A stretch of 64,000 nt of DNA from NCBI GenBank assembly GCA_027579435.1, contig JANBPK010000735.1:1-64000 (forward strand), written 5' to 3'. The translations under genes and the position numbers were made by a program. This DNA is from Candolleomyces eurysporus (lineage: Eukaryota > Basidiomycota > Agaricomycetes > Agaricales > Psathyrellaceae). Each line of letters begins with the position of its first letter. Position 1 is the first letter of the stretch. This document shows positions 1 to 10,377 of this stretch, piece after piece. The notes under the pieces are model-generated. The model worked only from the letters and a program-made list of their open reading frames with translations, had not been told where the DNA came from and did not search any database.

Positions 1-244
1 CGGAGGTCATTATGAATGGGGAAAGAGCCTGGACGTCTTTGAACGTGCGCTTGGGGTATGTTGTAATTCAATTGATGGTCTGCCGGTTGCCAGGGCCTGT
101 TATGTTTTGAAATTGGGAGAGACGTTGGCCATCGAGAGCCGCCCTTCTTCTCCTTGCAACTGCACCCGCAATATTAGTCCCAACTTTTACCTTGTGGCAG
201 TAAGAGGCAGGTCCTTCGCACGCTTCTCTTCCACCGACCTCCAC

Positions 245-3200
245 ATGCTTCGGGGCCTCAAGAATGCCCGTATAAAAGGGAACCTGTTGCGTTCGGCCCA
301 CTCGTTGCCCAGCTCAGGCCATTACGATGGTGCGTCCCATGTCGGCCCACCCCGCCCACCTTGCTGAACACCGGAACAGTTTGCATCATCGGAGGCGGCC
401 ATGCTGGCTGTGAAGCAGCTGCAGCTTCAGCGCGGACTGGTGCCAGGACGCTCCTCCTCACCCAAAAACTAGAAACCATCGGCGAACTGTCCTGCAACCC
501 GTCCATTGGAGGTGTAGGCAAGGGCACGCTGGTCCGGGAGATAGACGCGTTGGACGGAGTGATGGGGCGCGTAGCGGACAAGGCTGGAATCCAGTTCCAG
601 ATGCTGAACGGGAGCAAGGGGGCAGCTGTGTGGGTGCGTTGGTGGTCCAATCCTCTTTTTNCTTTTTTTAATTTTTCTCATATATGCCGACGGGGTCCGC
701 AACCGTCCTAATAGGGTCCTAGAGCGCAAATAGATCGCGTTTTGTACAAGAAGAATATGCAGAATATTCTGTTCAACTACCCCGGGCTATCTATCAAGGC
801 CGCCAGCGTGTTTGACCTCGTCATTGAAGAGTCGACTCCAGGTTCAGGTTCGGGGTCTGTGGGGAAAGTGACGGGCGTCAAGCTCGGTGCGTTTGATTAA
901 ACATCTCCTTCCCGCCTTCAATTCCTGACCACCAGTTCTCAGACTCTGGGGAACTCATACCATGCTCTCAAGTCGTCATATGCACAGGGACGTTCCTCTC
1001 CGGCGAAATTCATATGGGCATGAAACGGTGGCCGGCTGGCCGAATCGGCGAAGCGCCCTCTGTCGGTCTCTCAGCGTCTCTCGCAAACGCGGGGTTCCAG
1101 CTCGGTCGGCTGCAAACCGGTACACCTGCAAGACTGGACGGCAAAACCATCAATTTCGATGGACTCGAAAGACAGGACGGGGATGTCCAGCCGCTGCCCT
1201 TCAGCTTTTTGAACAGGGAGGTGGATAATGCGAATAACCAGGTCGCGTGTTTCAAGACGAGGACTACGCTGGAGACGCATAGGGTCGTGAGGGATAATTT
1301 GCACCAGTGTGTACACATTCAGGAAACCAAGAAAGGTGCGCAGGCTATATCGGTTTGTTGGAGAAGAACGCGACTGAATGTGTTATGCTTAGGACCTAGG
1401 TACTGCCCGTCCCTAGAAGCAAAAATCTTGCGATTTGGGCACAAGGAGAGCCATAATATCTGGTTGGAGCCAGAAGGGTACGATTCGGGTACGTCCTTTT
1501 ATGTTCTGCGTCTCTTCTCGATCTAACATGTTATTATTATCGCGCAGATGTCATCTACCCCAACGGCATCTCGTGCAGCCTCCCGGAAGAACTGCAAGAG
1601 CCCATGATGAGGACTATACCGGGACTGGAAAACGTAAAGATGGTCAAACCGGCGTATGGGGTCGAGTACGATCATATTGATCCTCGAGAGCTGGGTCGTA
1701 CGTGTTATCTTTTGGTGTTTATTCCATGTGGTTCAGCGGCACGGCATTAACATAACCCCTGTCCGCGTGTGTTTGTCTGTTACAGCGACTTTGGAGACCA
1801 AGAGGATACAGGTAAAGCGCGAAAACATGTGCTTTGACATAAACCTGAAACTGAAACGCTCGTTATGATAGGGTCTATTCCTTGCTGGGCAGATCAATGG
1901 TCCGTTTTTTTTCTTTCGTTTCTGATACCAGAACGCCGACGGGTCTGACGCCAATGCAGGTACGACTGGGTACGAAGAAGCAGGCGCGCAGGGTATCGTC
2001 GCGGGCATCAACGCTGGCCTCGCAGCGCTCCAGAAACCACCTCTTGTCTTGACGAGAGCTGATGGGTTCACGGGTGTCATGATTGACGATTTGATCGTGA
2101 AAGGCGCTGAGGAACCTTGTGCGTATCCCTTCCCGATCGTCTTTGACCCACTCGGAGCGAAACTTAATCTCTTGCCTGATGCTTTGGTAGACCGCATGTT
2201 CACGTCGAGATCGGAGTACCGCATGACGATTCGCAGCGATAACGCTGATCTGCGGCTCACTGAAAAAGGTTTGTCCCATCTGTTCGTTCGTCCGTGTGTT
2301 CTATCGGTTCCCTTCTATCCGTCGTGTTCCAATTTCGTTCGAAGGTTTACTGTTGTGAGCTATATTCTCATCTCGCTATGTATAGGTAGAAAAGCCGGAG
2401 CTGTGTCCGATGAACGGTGGAAGACGTTCGAGTCCGCTCGGAGCACCATGTCGACCGTTATCGAGCTGCTGAAGCAGTGCAATTTGAGTCCGCAGGGGTG
2501 GTCGGCTAGGGGGATCCAGGTCAATAAGGACGGGGGGNTGGAGAGAGTGAGCAGTTTCTTTTTGGGGCTACTGAACTAAAAGATGCTAACTGTTGCAACT
2601 GATTATAGTGCCTTCCATATGCTGCGATATCCCAACGTGACGACTGCAGCACTCCAGCCGTTCATTCCTGAACTGGCGCAGGTCGACCCACAGCTCCTAT
2701 CTCGGGTTGATATCGAAGGTGTGTTCCTTTGACTACATCAAACTGTATTGTATTCCTCAACCTGACGATACGATTGCGTGTTCATTTGTCCATTCGCGCT
2801 TACTTACCTTACCCTATCTCACCCTCACTGAACTCCGTGTGTGTGTGTGGATATACATCTGCATGTAGGGAGCTACCACCCGCATCTTACCCGCCAAGAA
2901 GCGGACTTGAAAGTGTTCTTGGAAGATGAGAGTCTCCTTCTTGATCCTGGGATGGAGTATTCCAAGGTGCCTGGGTTAAGCTCGGAGGTTGTGGAAAGGC
3001 TGTATCGGGTTAAGCCGACGACGATCGTACGTGTCCTTTCGTTCTACTTTTCTCGGTTCATGATCACTATCTATTACATCTGTGGTTCTATCACCATCGT
3101 GCCTGTGGACTTTGCACGGACGTATGAGCTAACGGACTTGGATTCTTTTTGTGACTTGTAGGGCGCTGCGAAGCGTATGGAAGGCATGACTCCTACTTCG

Positions 3201-3302
3201 GTAGTTTATTTGCTCAAGTATGCGAAGAAGACGTGGCAGAGGTCCGTCGACGTGGATGGGTCGACACCGCCTTCGTTGCGTCGTTCTGGGTTGGTGGTCT
3301 GA
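245..3302 (+). CDS. MTO1: MTO1/GidA family mitochondrial tRNA U34 carboxymethylaminomethyl-modifying enzyme
   Basis: FAD-dependent enzyme that, with the MSS1 GTPase, modifies wobble uridine of mitochondrial tRNAs. I read 14 exons: 245-329, 380-633, 715-886, 943-1335, 1393-1488, 1548-1697, 1786-1811, 1872-1899, 1960-2118, 2191-2268, 2386-2546, 2609-2718, 2869-3026, 3162-3302, giving about 669 aa, a normal length for the family. Motifs in order: the FAD-binding [12 protein letters not shown] formed across the first splice, [48 protein letters not shown]. The start at 245 gives a basic, hydroxylated leader suited to mitochondrial import; an in-frame ATG at 107 is an alternative. Exons 7 and 8 are micro-exons of 26 and 28 nt. 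The N at 2538 must be dropped for exon 11 to splice in frame into exon 12. Exon limits are inferred from splice consensus and family alignment. Confidence 0.93.
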
Positions 3303-3949
3303 TTTGTGGACTGAAAGTATTCGGGGGACACCTCGTTGTGTTTATCACTTAGATCTTAGACCTAGAGGATAGAATCTTAGCTTAGATAGTACTAATTCAT
3401 CATACGCTCCCATCTATCGATCACGGTCGGTGTAGCCACCAAGTAATTGCTTCTTGCATTTTCATGAGGACGTGTTAGGAACGAATACACCGCTTCAGCA
3501 GCCCCAGAACGCTCACATTTTTGGTCGTGCTTGGGTGGTACATCATTTCCCAAGACCGACGGAGTGAACAACTTGATACGACACTCCGACCTTTGAGTTC
3601 AGCAAAGTCGAGCTTGATTCCCCTATCACTCCGAGGTCGGGATAAAACGATAGGAATCAAAATGGTGATAGGAGGAGGCAGAGAGGAGGGGAGTGCAGCT
3701 GGGACTGGAAAGAGGTCGGGCTAAAATGTATGTCGCCTCCTGGGATGGCCTACTTTTGATGGCTTGCGCGCAGGTGGCGAGGAGAGAGTGGGGGAATGTC
3801 AATGGTACCGGCTCAGCAAAAAATGATGTGTATAGATTTTCGGCGCATGGGAGACAATTTGTTTCTTGGCCGCTTCGACTCGAAATTTCTTTCGGGCTGT
3901 GTTGGATGAGGAGAGGGGATATATACATAAGTGTGACCGCATCATGCAT
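3303..3949. other. MTO1 3' flank and F-box A 3' flank
   Basis: No gene seen. The first part is the MTO1 3' untranslated region and trailer. The stretch from about 3380 (attcatcatacgctc) recurs at about 9625, 12555 and 15990, and the CACATTT-TGGTCGTGCTTGG stretch near 3515 recurs at about 9755, 12675 and 16110. The part from about 3720 is the downstream flank shared by the F-box copies. Confidence 0.7.
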
Positions 3950-5626
3950 TCATAAATATAGAGAGGCACGGTAGAGCTCAGGACAGATGGACTTGAGCTT
4001 GTCAAATCCTTCTTTCCTAAGAGGGAGTACTGGACCAAAGGCGCCATACGGGCAGAAACTAATTTTGTTCAAAGTGGGGAACATCCTGCAGAATGCTATA
4101 ACTTCTTTATCCAGAACTCCCCGCTGTATCTCGTCTCCTGGTCCCGTAATACGCAAGACGAGGGTTAGGCAAGGCCCGGATTCGGTGGGGCGAAAGCACG
4201 GCGGGGTTTCAAGCGATACTTGCTTAGCGTCGCTAACAGGGGATTCAGGTCGATTCCATATACAGCCCAAAGCTTTGGCGCTGTCAGGAAAGCGGTCGAA
4301 GCTCAAATCTATACCGAGCGTAGGACACTGTAAAGGTGCCTCTGCGATTGCGTTGTGAAGCCGCTCAACATCCTTGATGAAAGCTGAAACTGCCGACTCC
4401 GTAGACGACGTCCACCTGTGCCTCATGATCAGAACCAAAGTTCTTGGAAGGTGTCCTCCGTCGAAGCTACGACAGGAGGCTAGGTAGGCACATAGGAAAG
4501 GTGAAGATGAAGCGAGTCGAGAAATGTCTGGGAGACGTGCGGCGGCTTGAAGATCCAGATCGTCAATGTTGTTTCCTGCAGAGAAGCATGCCGGCTCTAT
4601 ATGAAGGAACTGCAGCTGCTGGAAGCGGCCTAGCCAGGCTACGAAATCTTTCATGAGACCTGACCTGGCGTCATAGAGACGTATGGTGGTGACATCAGGA
4701 ATGGCTTCAGCTAAACGATCGAGGATGAGTTTAGACTCGACGCCATCGTTCGGTATATCCTGGAGGGAGAGGTCAATGGATGTCACGGCGGATGCCTTAA
4801 GAAGGGCGAAAGTCCATTGAGAGAAAGGTGGTCGGAAGACGCCGGTCGAGTCCGCGCGGAATGTTGTGAGTTTGGTGACTTGACTGAGCTTCGGGGAAGG
4901 TGTGAGGGATATCCAGGGACTCGAGATGGAAAAGCGACTCGGTTTCCGAGAATAATTGCCCTCTTCTGAAAGCGGGGACGATACATCTGAGGTTGCTCTG
5001 GTGTGACGAGAGGGAAGGTATCCCCTGGCACCTTCCCAAATGGATAACCTCTCAGCCGTCGGTGCTCTGAGTGTTTCTGCGGCTGTGATCGCGGGGGTTT
5101 TCTTCAGCTTGTACTTGGATGCAAAGGCGTTGAAACCATCGAATTGCAACGTAGCACAGCCCTTGGAAATGATCGTGTCCAGAAACTCCTCCACACATTT
5201 GCATGCAGCGGCCAGCATCTTGTCGCTGATGGGTTGATTCTGGTAGGCGTCTGAAGGCCAGTTCACATACACAGTGTGCAGTGACGCCATTCGATCAACG
5301 AGCCTATGCATTTTGTGGAAGGACTTGAGCGCTAATTGCAGCGAGGCCACCCTTTCCAGGTTGAAGGTGACACTGGCCAGGCTCTTGACATGGACTGATA
5401 GGAGGAGTGCTGAAAGACCATCCAGGTCGTTCGGATTATCTGCTAGCTGAAGGACTGCGGATCGTTGTGCATTCCAGATTTTATGTTGATCTAAGACCGA
5501 CTGTACGGCGATACGATTGAACGATCGGGAAACCTGAGCGCAATTTCGAAGGTCGGGAGCACGTAACGAGGCAAAGGTATGTAGTGCTAGTTCGTCAGTG
5601 CACCAAAGGTCTTGCAGCATCGACAT
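3950..5626 (-). CDS. F-box-like protein, array copy A
   Basis: Single-exon gene, 558 aa. Residues about 8-36 (CTDELALHTFASLRAPDL, then a VSRSFNRIA segment) match the helical pattern of a fungal F-box, the SKP1-binding part of SCF ubiquitin ligases. The rest has irregular leucine-rich repeats (for example SIDLSLQDIP, VTTIRLYDARSG, LQFLHIEPACF) as expected for a substrate-recognition region; a Ser/Pro-rich loop lies near residues 205-245. The start at 5626 aligns with all other copies (MS-x-LQ-x-FW). No break is visible. The F-box call is by pattern only; the family appears lineage-expanded and no substrate can be named. Confidence 0.75.
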   Translation of the reverse strand: MSMLQDLWCTDELALHTFASLRAPDLRNCAQVSRSFNRIAVQSVLDQHKIWNAQRSAVLQLADNPNDLDGLSALLLSVHVKSLASVTFNLERVASLQLALKSFHKMHRLVDRMASLHTVYVNWPSDAYQNQPISDKMLAAACKCVEEFLDTIISKGCATLQFDGFNAFASKYKLKKTPAITAAETLRAPTAERLSIWEGARGYLPSRHTRATSDVSSPLSEEGNYSRKPSRFSISSPWISLTPSPKLSQVTKLTTFRADSTGVFRPPFSQWTFALLKASAVTSIDLSLQDIPNDGVESKLILDRLAEAIPDVTTIRLYDARSGLMKDFVAWLGRFQQLQFLHIEPACFSAGNNIDDLDLQAAARLPDISRLASSSPFLCAYLASCRSFDGGHLPRTLVLIMRHRWTSSTESAVSAFIKDVERLHNAIAEAPLQCPTLGIDLSFDRFPDSAKALGCIWNRPESPVSDAKQVSLETPPCFRPTESGPCLTLVLRITGPGDEIQRGVLDKEVIAFCRMFPTLNKISFCPYGAFGPVLPLRKEGFDKLKSICPELYRASLYL

Positions 5627-6547
5627 CGCTGTGGATCGACCGTTAGCTAATGGGCTTGGAAGGTACGACGATGCTCAGACTCACTCAAGATTCCTGGACA
5701 CTCTTTGTCCGGGTTTTTACTCTGGAAGAATATATGGTAACGTTCCCCGCTTTTTTGTCACCGTTTTTTTTTGGCTTGAATGTAAGAGTGAAAGTGATGC
5801 GTAGTGACTCGACTGGGAAAGATTTTAGCTAATCTTAGGTGGCTATGCTAAGGCGCTTATCCTTGCGCAATGTCAACGTAGAGGATCACTCAATATGGGC
5901 GAGTGCGGACTCAAGTTCAGCACCGCCCTTTCGAAAAGCCCGCCTTCATCGAGAAAGTCAGGCGATTCCCTGTATGTGATGGTCGTGCCAGGCAGACACA
6001 GAGGTGATTGGGGACAAGGTCCATGATCGGGATACCCCCGTAGAATTGTTTAGAGAGCGCCCAGGCGTCGAGAGGGTTTTCGGTACCTCTTACTTAAAAG
6101 GTTTATTCAGCTAAGTATTTGAGACGGCCGAGCTCCCCTTCCCCCCCCCCCCCCCTCCAATTTTTTTTTTNGTGGGCAATTAACTTGACNACACCGCGAT
6201 GCGAGTTCATCCCAGACCAACTGTTATGGGATATCATATGTACTGGAATGACCTACTTTTTGATGGCATAAGCGGAGGCGAGGAGAGTAGAGGAGTTAGT
6301 ATTAAGCTGGGAATTAAGGAATGTCAATGGTACCGATTCAGTAACTTGTCAGACTAGGTGTTTGTTGTAAAATTTATGTCTATAGGTTTTCGGAGCATGG
6401 GAGACATTTCGTTTCATGGCCGCTTCGATTCAAATCTTCTTTCAGGCCTTGTTGGGTGAGGAGAGAAGACTATCAATCAAAGGCAAAACGATGCTGAATT
6501 GTAGACGCGCATAAACATATACACATAAGTGTGACCGTATCATGCAT
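5627..6547. other. A-B spacer: shared leader, gene relic, 3' flank of copy B
   Basis: 5627-5780 is the upstream leader of copy A, nearly identical to 8283-8390 upstream of copy B, so probably promoter or 5' UTR. A relic of an uncharacterised gene follows (5884-6112, listed separately). A C-run and a T-run with uncertain bases lie at about 6140-6170. From about 6236 the sequence is the common F-box downstream flank. Confidence 0.65.
5884..6112 (+). pseudogene. relic of the uncharacterised gene at 20425-21077, inverted copy 1
   Basis: On the + strand this matches exon 2 of the - strand gene at 20605-20883. A gagtgcggactcaagttcagc stretch parallels that gene's EYGLGFN region, and the end encodes a decayed LERFLQL-like tail. 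No continuous reading frame survives, and the middle is shortened relative to copy 2. Orientation is opposite to the intact gene. Identification is by pairwise reading of short blocks. Confidence 0.6.
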
Positions 6548-8237
6548 TCATAAATATAGCGAGGCACGGTGGAGCTCAGGACAGACGGACTTGAGCGTGT
6601 CAAATCCTTCTTTCCTAAGAGGGAGGACTGGACCAAGGAGGTTATACAGGCAGAAAATAATTTCGTTCAGAGTGGGAAACATCCTGCAAAATGCTACAAC
6701 TTCTTGATCCACAACCCCCCGCTGTATCTCGTCTTCCGTGGCCGTAATACGCAAGACGAGGGATAGCTGAGGCCCGGATTCAGTGGGGCGAAAGCATGGC
6801 GGAGCTTCAAGCGATACTTGCTTAGCGTCGCCGACAGGGCAAAGTATACCAGAGTCAAGTTGATTCCATATACGGCCCAAAGCTTTGGCTGTGTCAGGAA
6901 AGCACTCGAAGATCAAATCTATGCAGAGCCGAAGACATTGTAGAGGTGCCTCTACGATTGCGTTGTGAAGCCGCTCAACATCCTTGATGAAATCTGAAAC
7001 TGCCGACTCCGTAGACGACGTCCATGTGTGGCACATGACCACCTTCAAAGTTCTTGGAAGGGATCCTCCGTTGACGCTACGACAGGAGGCTAGGTAGGCA
7101 CATAGGAAGTATGAAGATGAATCGAGTTGACAAATGTGTGGAAGACGTGTGAGGGCTTGAAGCTCCAGATCGTCAACATTGTTTCCGGCAGAGAAACATG
7201 CCGGCTCTATATGAAGCAGCTCCAGTTGCTGGAAGCGGCCTAGCCAGGCTACGACATCTTTCATGAGACCTGACCTAGCACGATGGAGAAGTATGGTGGC
7301 GACATCGGGGATGGCTTCAGCTAAACGATCGAGGATGAGTTTGGACTCAACGCCATCCTCCGGGATATCGTGTAGGAAGAGGGACATGGATGTCACGGCG
7401 GATGCCTTAAGGAGGGCGAAGGTCCATTGAGAGAAAGGCGGTCGGAAGACCCCGGTCGAATCCGCGTAGAATGTGGTGAGATTGGTGACTTGACTGAGCT
7501 TCGGGGAAGGTGTGAGGGATATCCAGGGAGTCGAGATGGAAAAGCGACTCGGTTTCCGAGAATAATTGCCCTCTTCTGAAAGCGGTGACAATACATCCGA
7601 AGCTGCTCTGGTGTGACGAGAGGGAAGATNATCCCCTGGCACCGTCCCAAAAGGATAACCTCTCAGCCGTCGGTGCCCTGGGTGTTTNTGCGGCTGTAAT
7701 AGCAGGNTTTTTCCTCAGCTTGTACTTGGATGCAAAGACGTTGAAACCACTGAATTGCAACGTAGCACAACCCTTGGAAATGATCGTGTCCAGGAACTCT
7801 TCCACACATTTGCATGCAGTGGCCAGCATCTTGTCGCTGATGGGTTGATTCTGGTAGGTGTCTGAAGGCCAATTCACATGCACGGTGTGCAGTGATGCCA
7901 TTCGATCAACGAGCCTCTGCATTTTGTGGAAGCTCTTCAGCGCTGATTGCAGCGAGGCCACCCTTTCCAGGCTGAAGGTGACACTGGCCAGGCTCTTGAC
8001 ATGGACTGATAGGAGGAGTGCTGAAAGACCATCCAGGTCGTTCGGATTATCTGCTAGCTGAAGGACTGCGGATCGTTGTGCATTCCAGATTTTATGTTGA
8101 TCCAAGACTGACTGTACGGAGATACGATTGAACGATCGGGAAACCTGAGCGCAATTTCGAAGGTCGGGAGCAGGTAACGAGGCAAAGGTATGCAGTGCTA
8201 GTTCGTCAGTGCACCAAAAGTCTTGCAGAATCGACAT
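6548..8237 (-). CDS. F-box-like protein, array copy B (frame interrupted only by an N)
   Basis: Same family as copy A: N-terminal F-box-like CTDELALHTFASLPAPDL, then leucine-rich repeats. The reading frame shifts at the N at 7630. Copy D reads gaagatatcccctgg at the matching place, so the N is a surplus base and dropping it restores a full-length protein of about 560 aa. Two more Ns (about 7688 and 7707) stand for single bases present in the other copies. An in-frame ATG 45 nt upstream (8282) would add 15 residues. The start at 8237 is chosen because it aligns with the other copies. Confidence 0.65.
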
Positions 8238-8282
8238 CGCTGTGGATCGACCGTTAGCTAATGGGCTTGGAAGGTACGACAA

Positions 8283-8639
8283 CGCTCAGACTCACTCAAG
8301 ATTCCTGGACACTCTTTGTCCGGGTTTTTACTCTGGAAGAATATATGGTAACGTTCCCCGCTTTTTTGTCACCGTTTTCTTTGGCTCGAGTGTAAGGTGA
8401 AATGCGGGGGTGACTCGAACGTCCGGGAAAGATTTAGCTACAGTCAACACTGCCCCTTGGGAAAGGTCCCAGGGTATGCCTTACTGGAGGGTATGTTCTA
8501 CGAAGGGTTCACCAAAAAAAAGCTGTAATTTCCCACCACTGTAAATACTGCCGATGTATACAAATTCTCAAGAAAATTGTGACGCTGATAATCGAAATTC
8601 AAGAAGCCTTCAAAAGGTAGTCAGTAATAACAGTATCCT
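8283..8639. other. leader of copy B and unassigned spacer
   Basis: 8283-8390 repeats the leader upstream of copy A. 8400-8639 shows no feature I can assign. Confidence 0.5.
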
Positions 8640-9100
8640 CCAGAGAGGATCGCTCGAAACGAGTGAGTACGGATTCGGGTTCAACACCGGCCTTTCGAAA
8701 GCCCCGCCGTCATCGAGAAATTCAGGCAATTCTGCGACAAAGGCACCAAGGCTCCCCCGCTCTACCCCTGTACTATGTGATGGTCGTGCAAGGCAGATAC
8801 AGAGAGGTTTTGGAGACAAGTTCCATGATTGGGATACCCCTGTAGAATTGCTTAGAGAGCGCCCAGACGTCGGGCGGGTTTTTGGCACCTCCCTTGAAAG
8901 GTTTCTTCAGCTAAGTGTAAGACGGCCGACCCTTTTTTTGATTGGCAATTGTCTAGACACACCGCGATGCTAGTCCGTCCCAGACCGACGAGTAAATCGA
9001 GCTGAAATGACTCCGATGACGGCGAGTCGGTCCCTATCTTTGAAGTAGAAGGTCTATTACAGGGATTAGAGGAGGTAGATATCTCGGCTGGGCCGCTGAG
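8640..9100 (+). pseudogene. relic of the uncharacterised gene at 20425-21077, inverted copy 2
   Basis: Longer than the copy at 5884. The + strand reads an SEYGFGFNTGL-like segment and ends with LERFLQLSV, paralleling GEYGLGFN and LERFLQLGV of the intact gene. It continues through the second intron (about 8912-8960) into exon-3-like sequence (cgtcccagaccgac, gatgactccgatga-type blocks). The central part is frameshifted. Because the intron is retained, the copy arose by DNA duplication, not through mRNA. Confidence 0.65.
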
Positions 9101-9279
9101 TAAGAGAGAAAACAAGTGAGTCCCCAAACTCATGGTAGATGTATGGAGAATAGTATGATAAGGCTTTCCACGGTGATATGAGCGTGTCCGCGATGTTTGG
9201 TCATCTCATCTGGACCAGTCAAGGACGTCGTGCTTCGAAGGCTTCCTCGCACAAACCGCACGCTCTGACTCTGATATCT

Positions 9280-9525
9280 CCCGAACCACGATCAGCCTAA
9301 CTACAGCGTATCCGTTCCGTCAACCCCAACCCCGGCGCCAACGACGTAATTCATCGCGGCTCAGCCAGGATCACTGACTGCTCAACGTGGAAAGCCAGCT
9401 CAAAGAGGAGCTCCTACCCGGGCCAAGCGTGGAAGGAAACTCAAAAACCTTGCGTCAGCCACCGGTTTGGCACCCCGAATACAGCAGGCGTATTTCCAAC
9501 CGTAGACACCCACGCCCACGACGAC
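9280..9525 (+). pseudogene. TAF11 5'-end relic 1
   Basis: Closely follows 18795-19030 of the intact TAF11 gene, which encodes the proline/threonine-rich N-terminus and the KRGRKPK AT-hook-like segment. The reading frame is broken by small indels. No histone-fold sequence is present, so it cannot make TAF11. It joins directly to an MTO1 3' tail relic. Confidence 0.75.
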
Positions 9526-9660
9526 GAAATGGGTCAACACCGCCCTCGTTGCGTCATTCTGAGTTGGTGGTCTGATTGTGGACTGAAAGTAGCGATAGCA
9601 ATAGAATCTTTGCTTAGATAGCACTAATTCATCATACGCTCTAGTCTAGCTTTCACAGTC
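9526..9660 (+). pseudogene. MTO1 last-exon and 3'-flank relic
   Basis: Matches MTO1 from about 3259 onward: the gggtcaacaccgccctcg and ttggtggtctgattgtgg blocks correspond to the last codons, the TGA and the start of the 3' UTR. The junction with the TAF11 relic (near 9526) is the duplication breakpoint. Only about the last 15 codons are retained. Confidence 0.75.
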
Positions 9661-10377
9661 AGTGTAACTGCCACATAATTGCTGTTTGCATTTCGCGAGG
9701 ACGTGTTCGGAACGAACACACGACTTCAAGTGCCTCTCGAGCAACCCACCTCACATTTGGTCGTGCTTGGGCGGTAAATCGTCTCCCCTTCTTCCGCGCT
9801 CCGAAGACCCACAATTAACCACGAGATATGGCTTCTGCCTGTGGTCCGAAAGATGCGACTCCCATAAACTCAGAGAATGTGCCTAAGAAAAGTTCGATGG
9901 AGTGAATAACTTGGTACGACACTTCGACCTTTGAGTTTAGCAAAGTCGAGTCTGACTCCCCTATCACCCTGAGGTCGGGTTAAAACGACAGGAATCAAAA
10001 TGGTAGAAGGAGAAGGAGGAGGCGAAGAGGAAGGGAGCGTAGTTGGGATTGAAAAGAGGTCGGACTAAAATGTATGCTGCCTCCTGGGATGGCCTACTTC
10101 TCGATGGAGGTGGCGAGGAGAGAGTGGGGGAGTTGGTATTATGCTGGGAATTATGGAATGTCAATCGTACCGGTTCAGCAACTTGTCAGACTAGGTGTTT
10201 GTTGTTGTAAAATTTAGACTTTCGGCGCTTGGGAGACATTTTGTTTCACGGCCGCTTCGACTCAAAATTTTCTTTCAGGCATTATTGGATGGGGAGAGAA
10301 GACTATCAAAGGCAAAGCGATGTTGAATTGTAGACGCGCATTAAATGTATATACATTAATGTAACCGTATCATACAT
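9661..10377. other. B-C spacer: MTO1-flank and F-box 3' flank copy
   Basis: Repeats the content of 3400-3949 (the cgaggacgtgtt block, the GGTCGTGCTTGG block and the F-box trailer). No gene seen. Confidence 0.6.
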
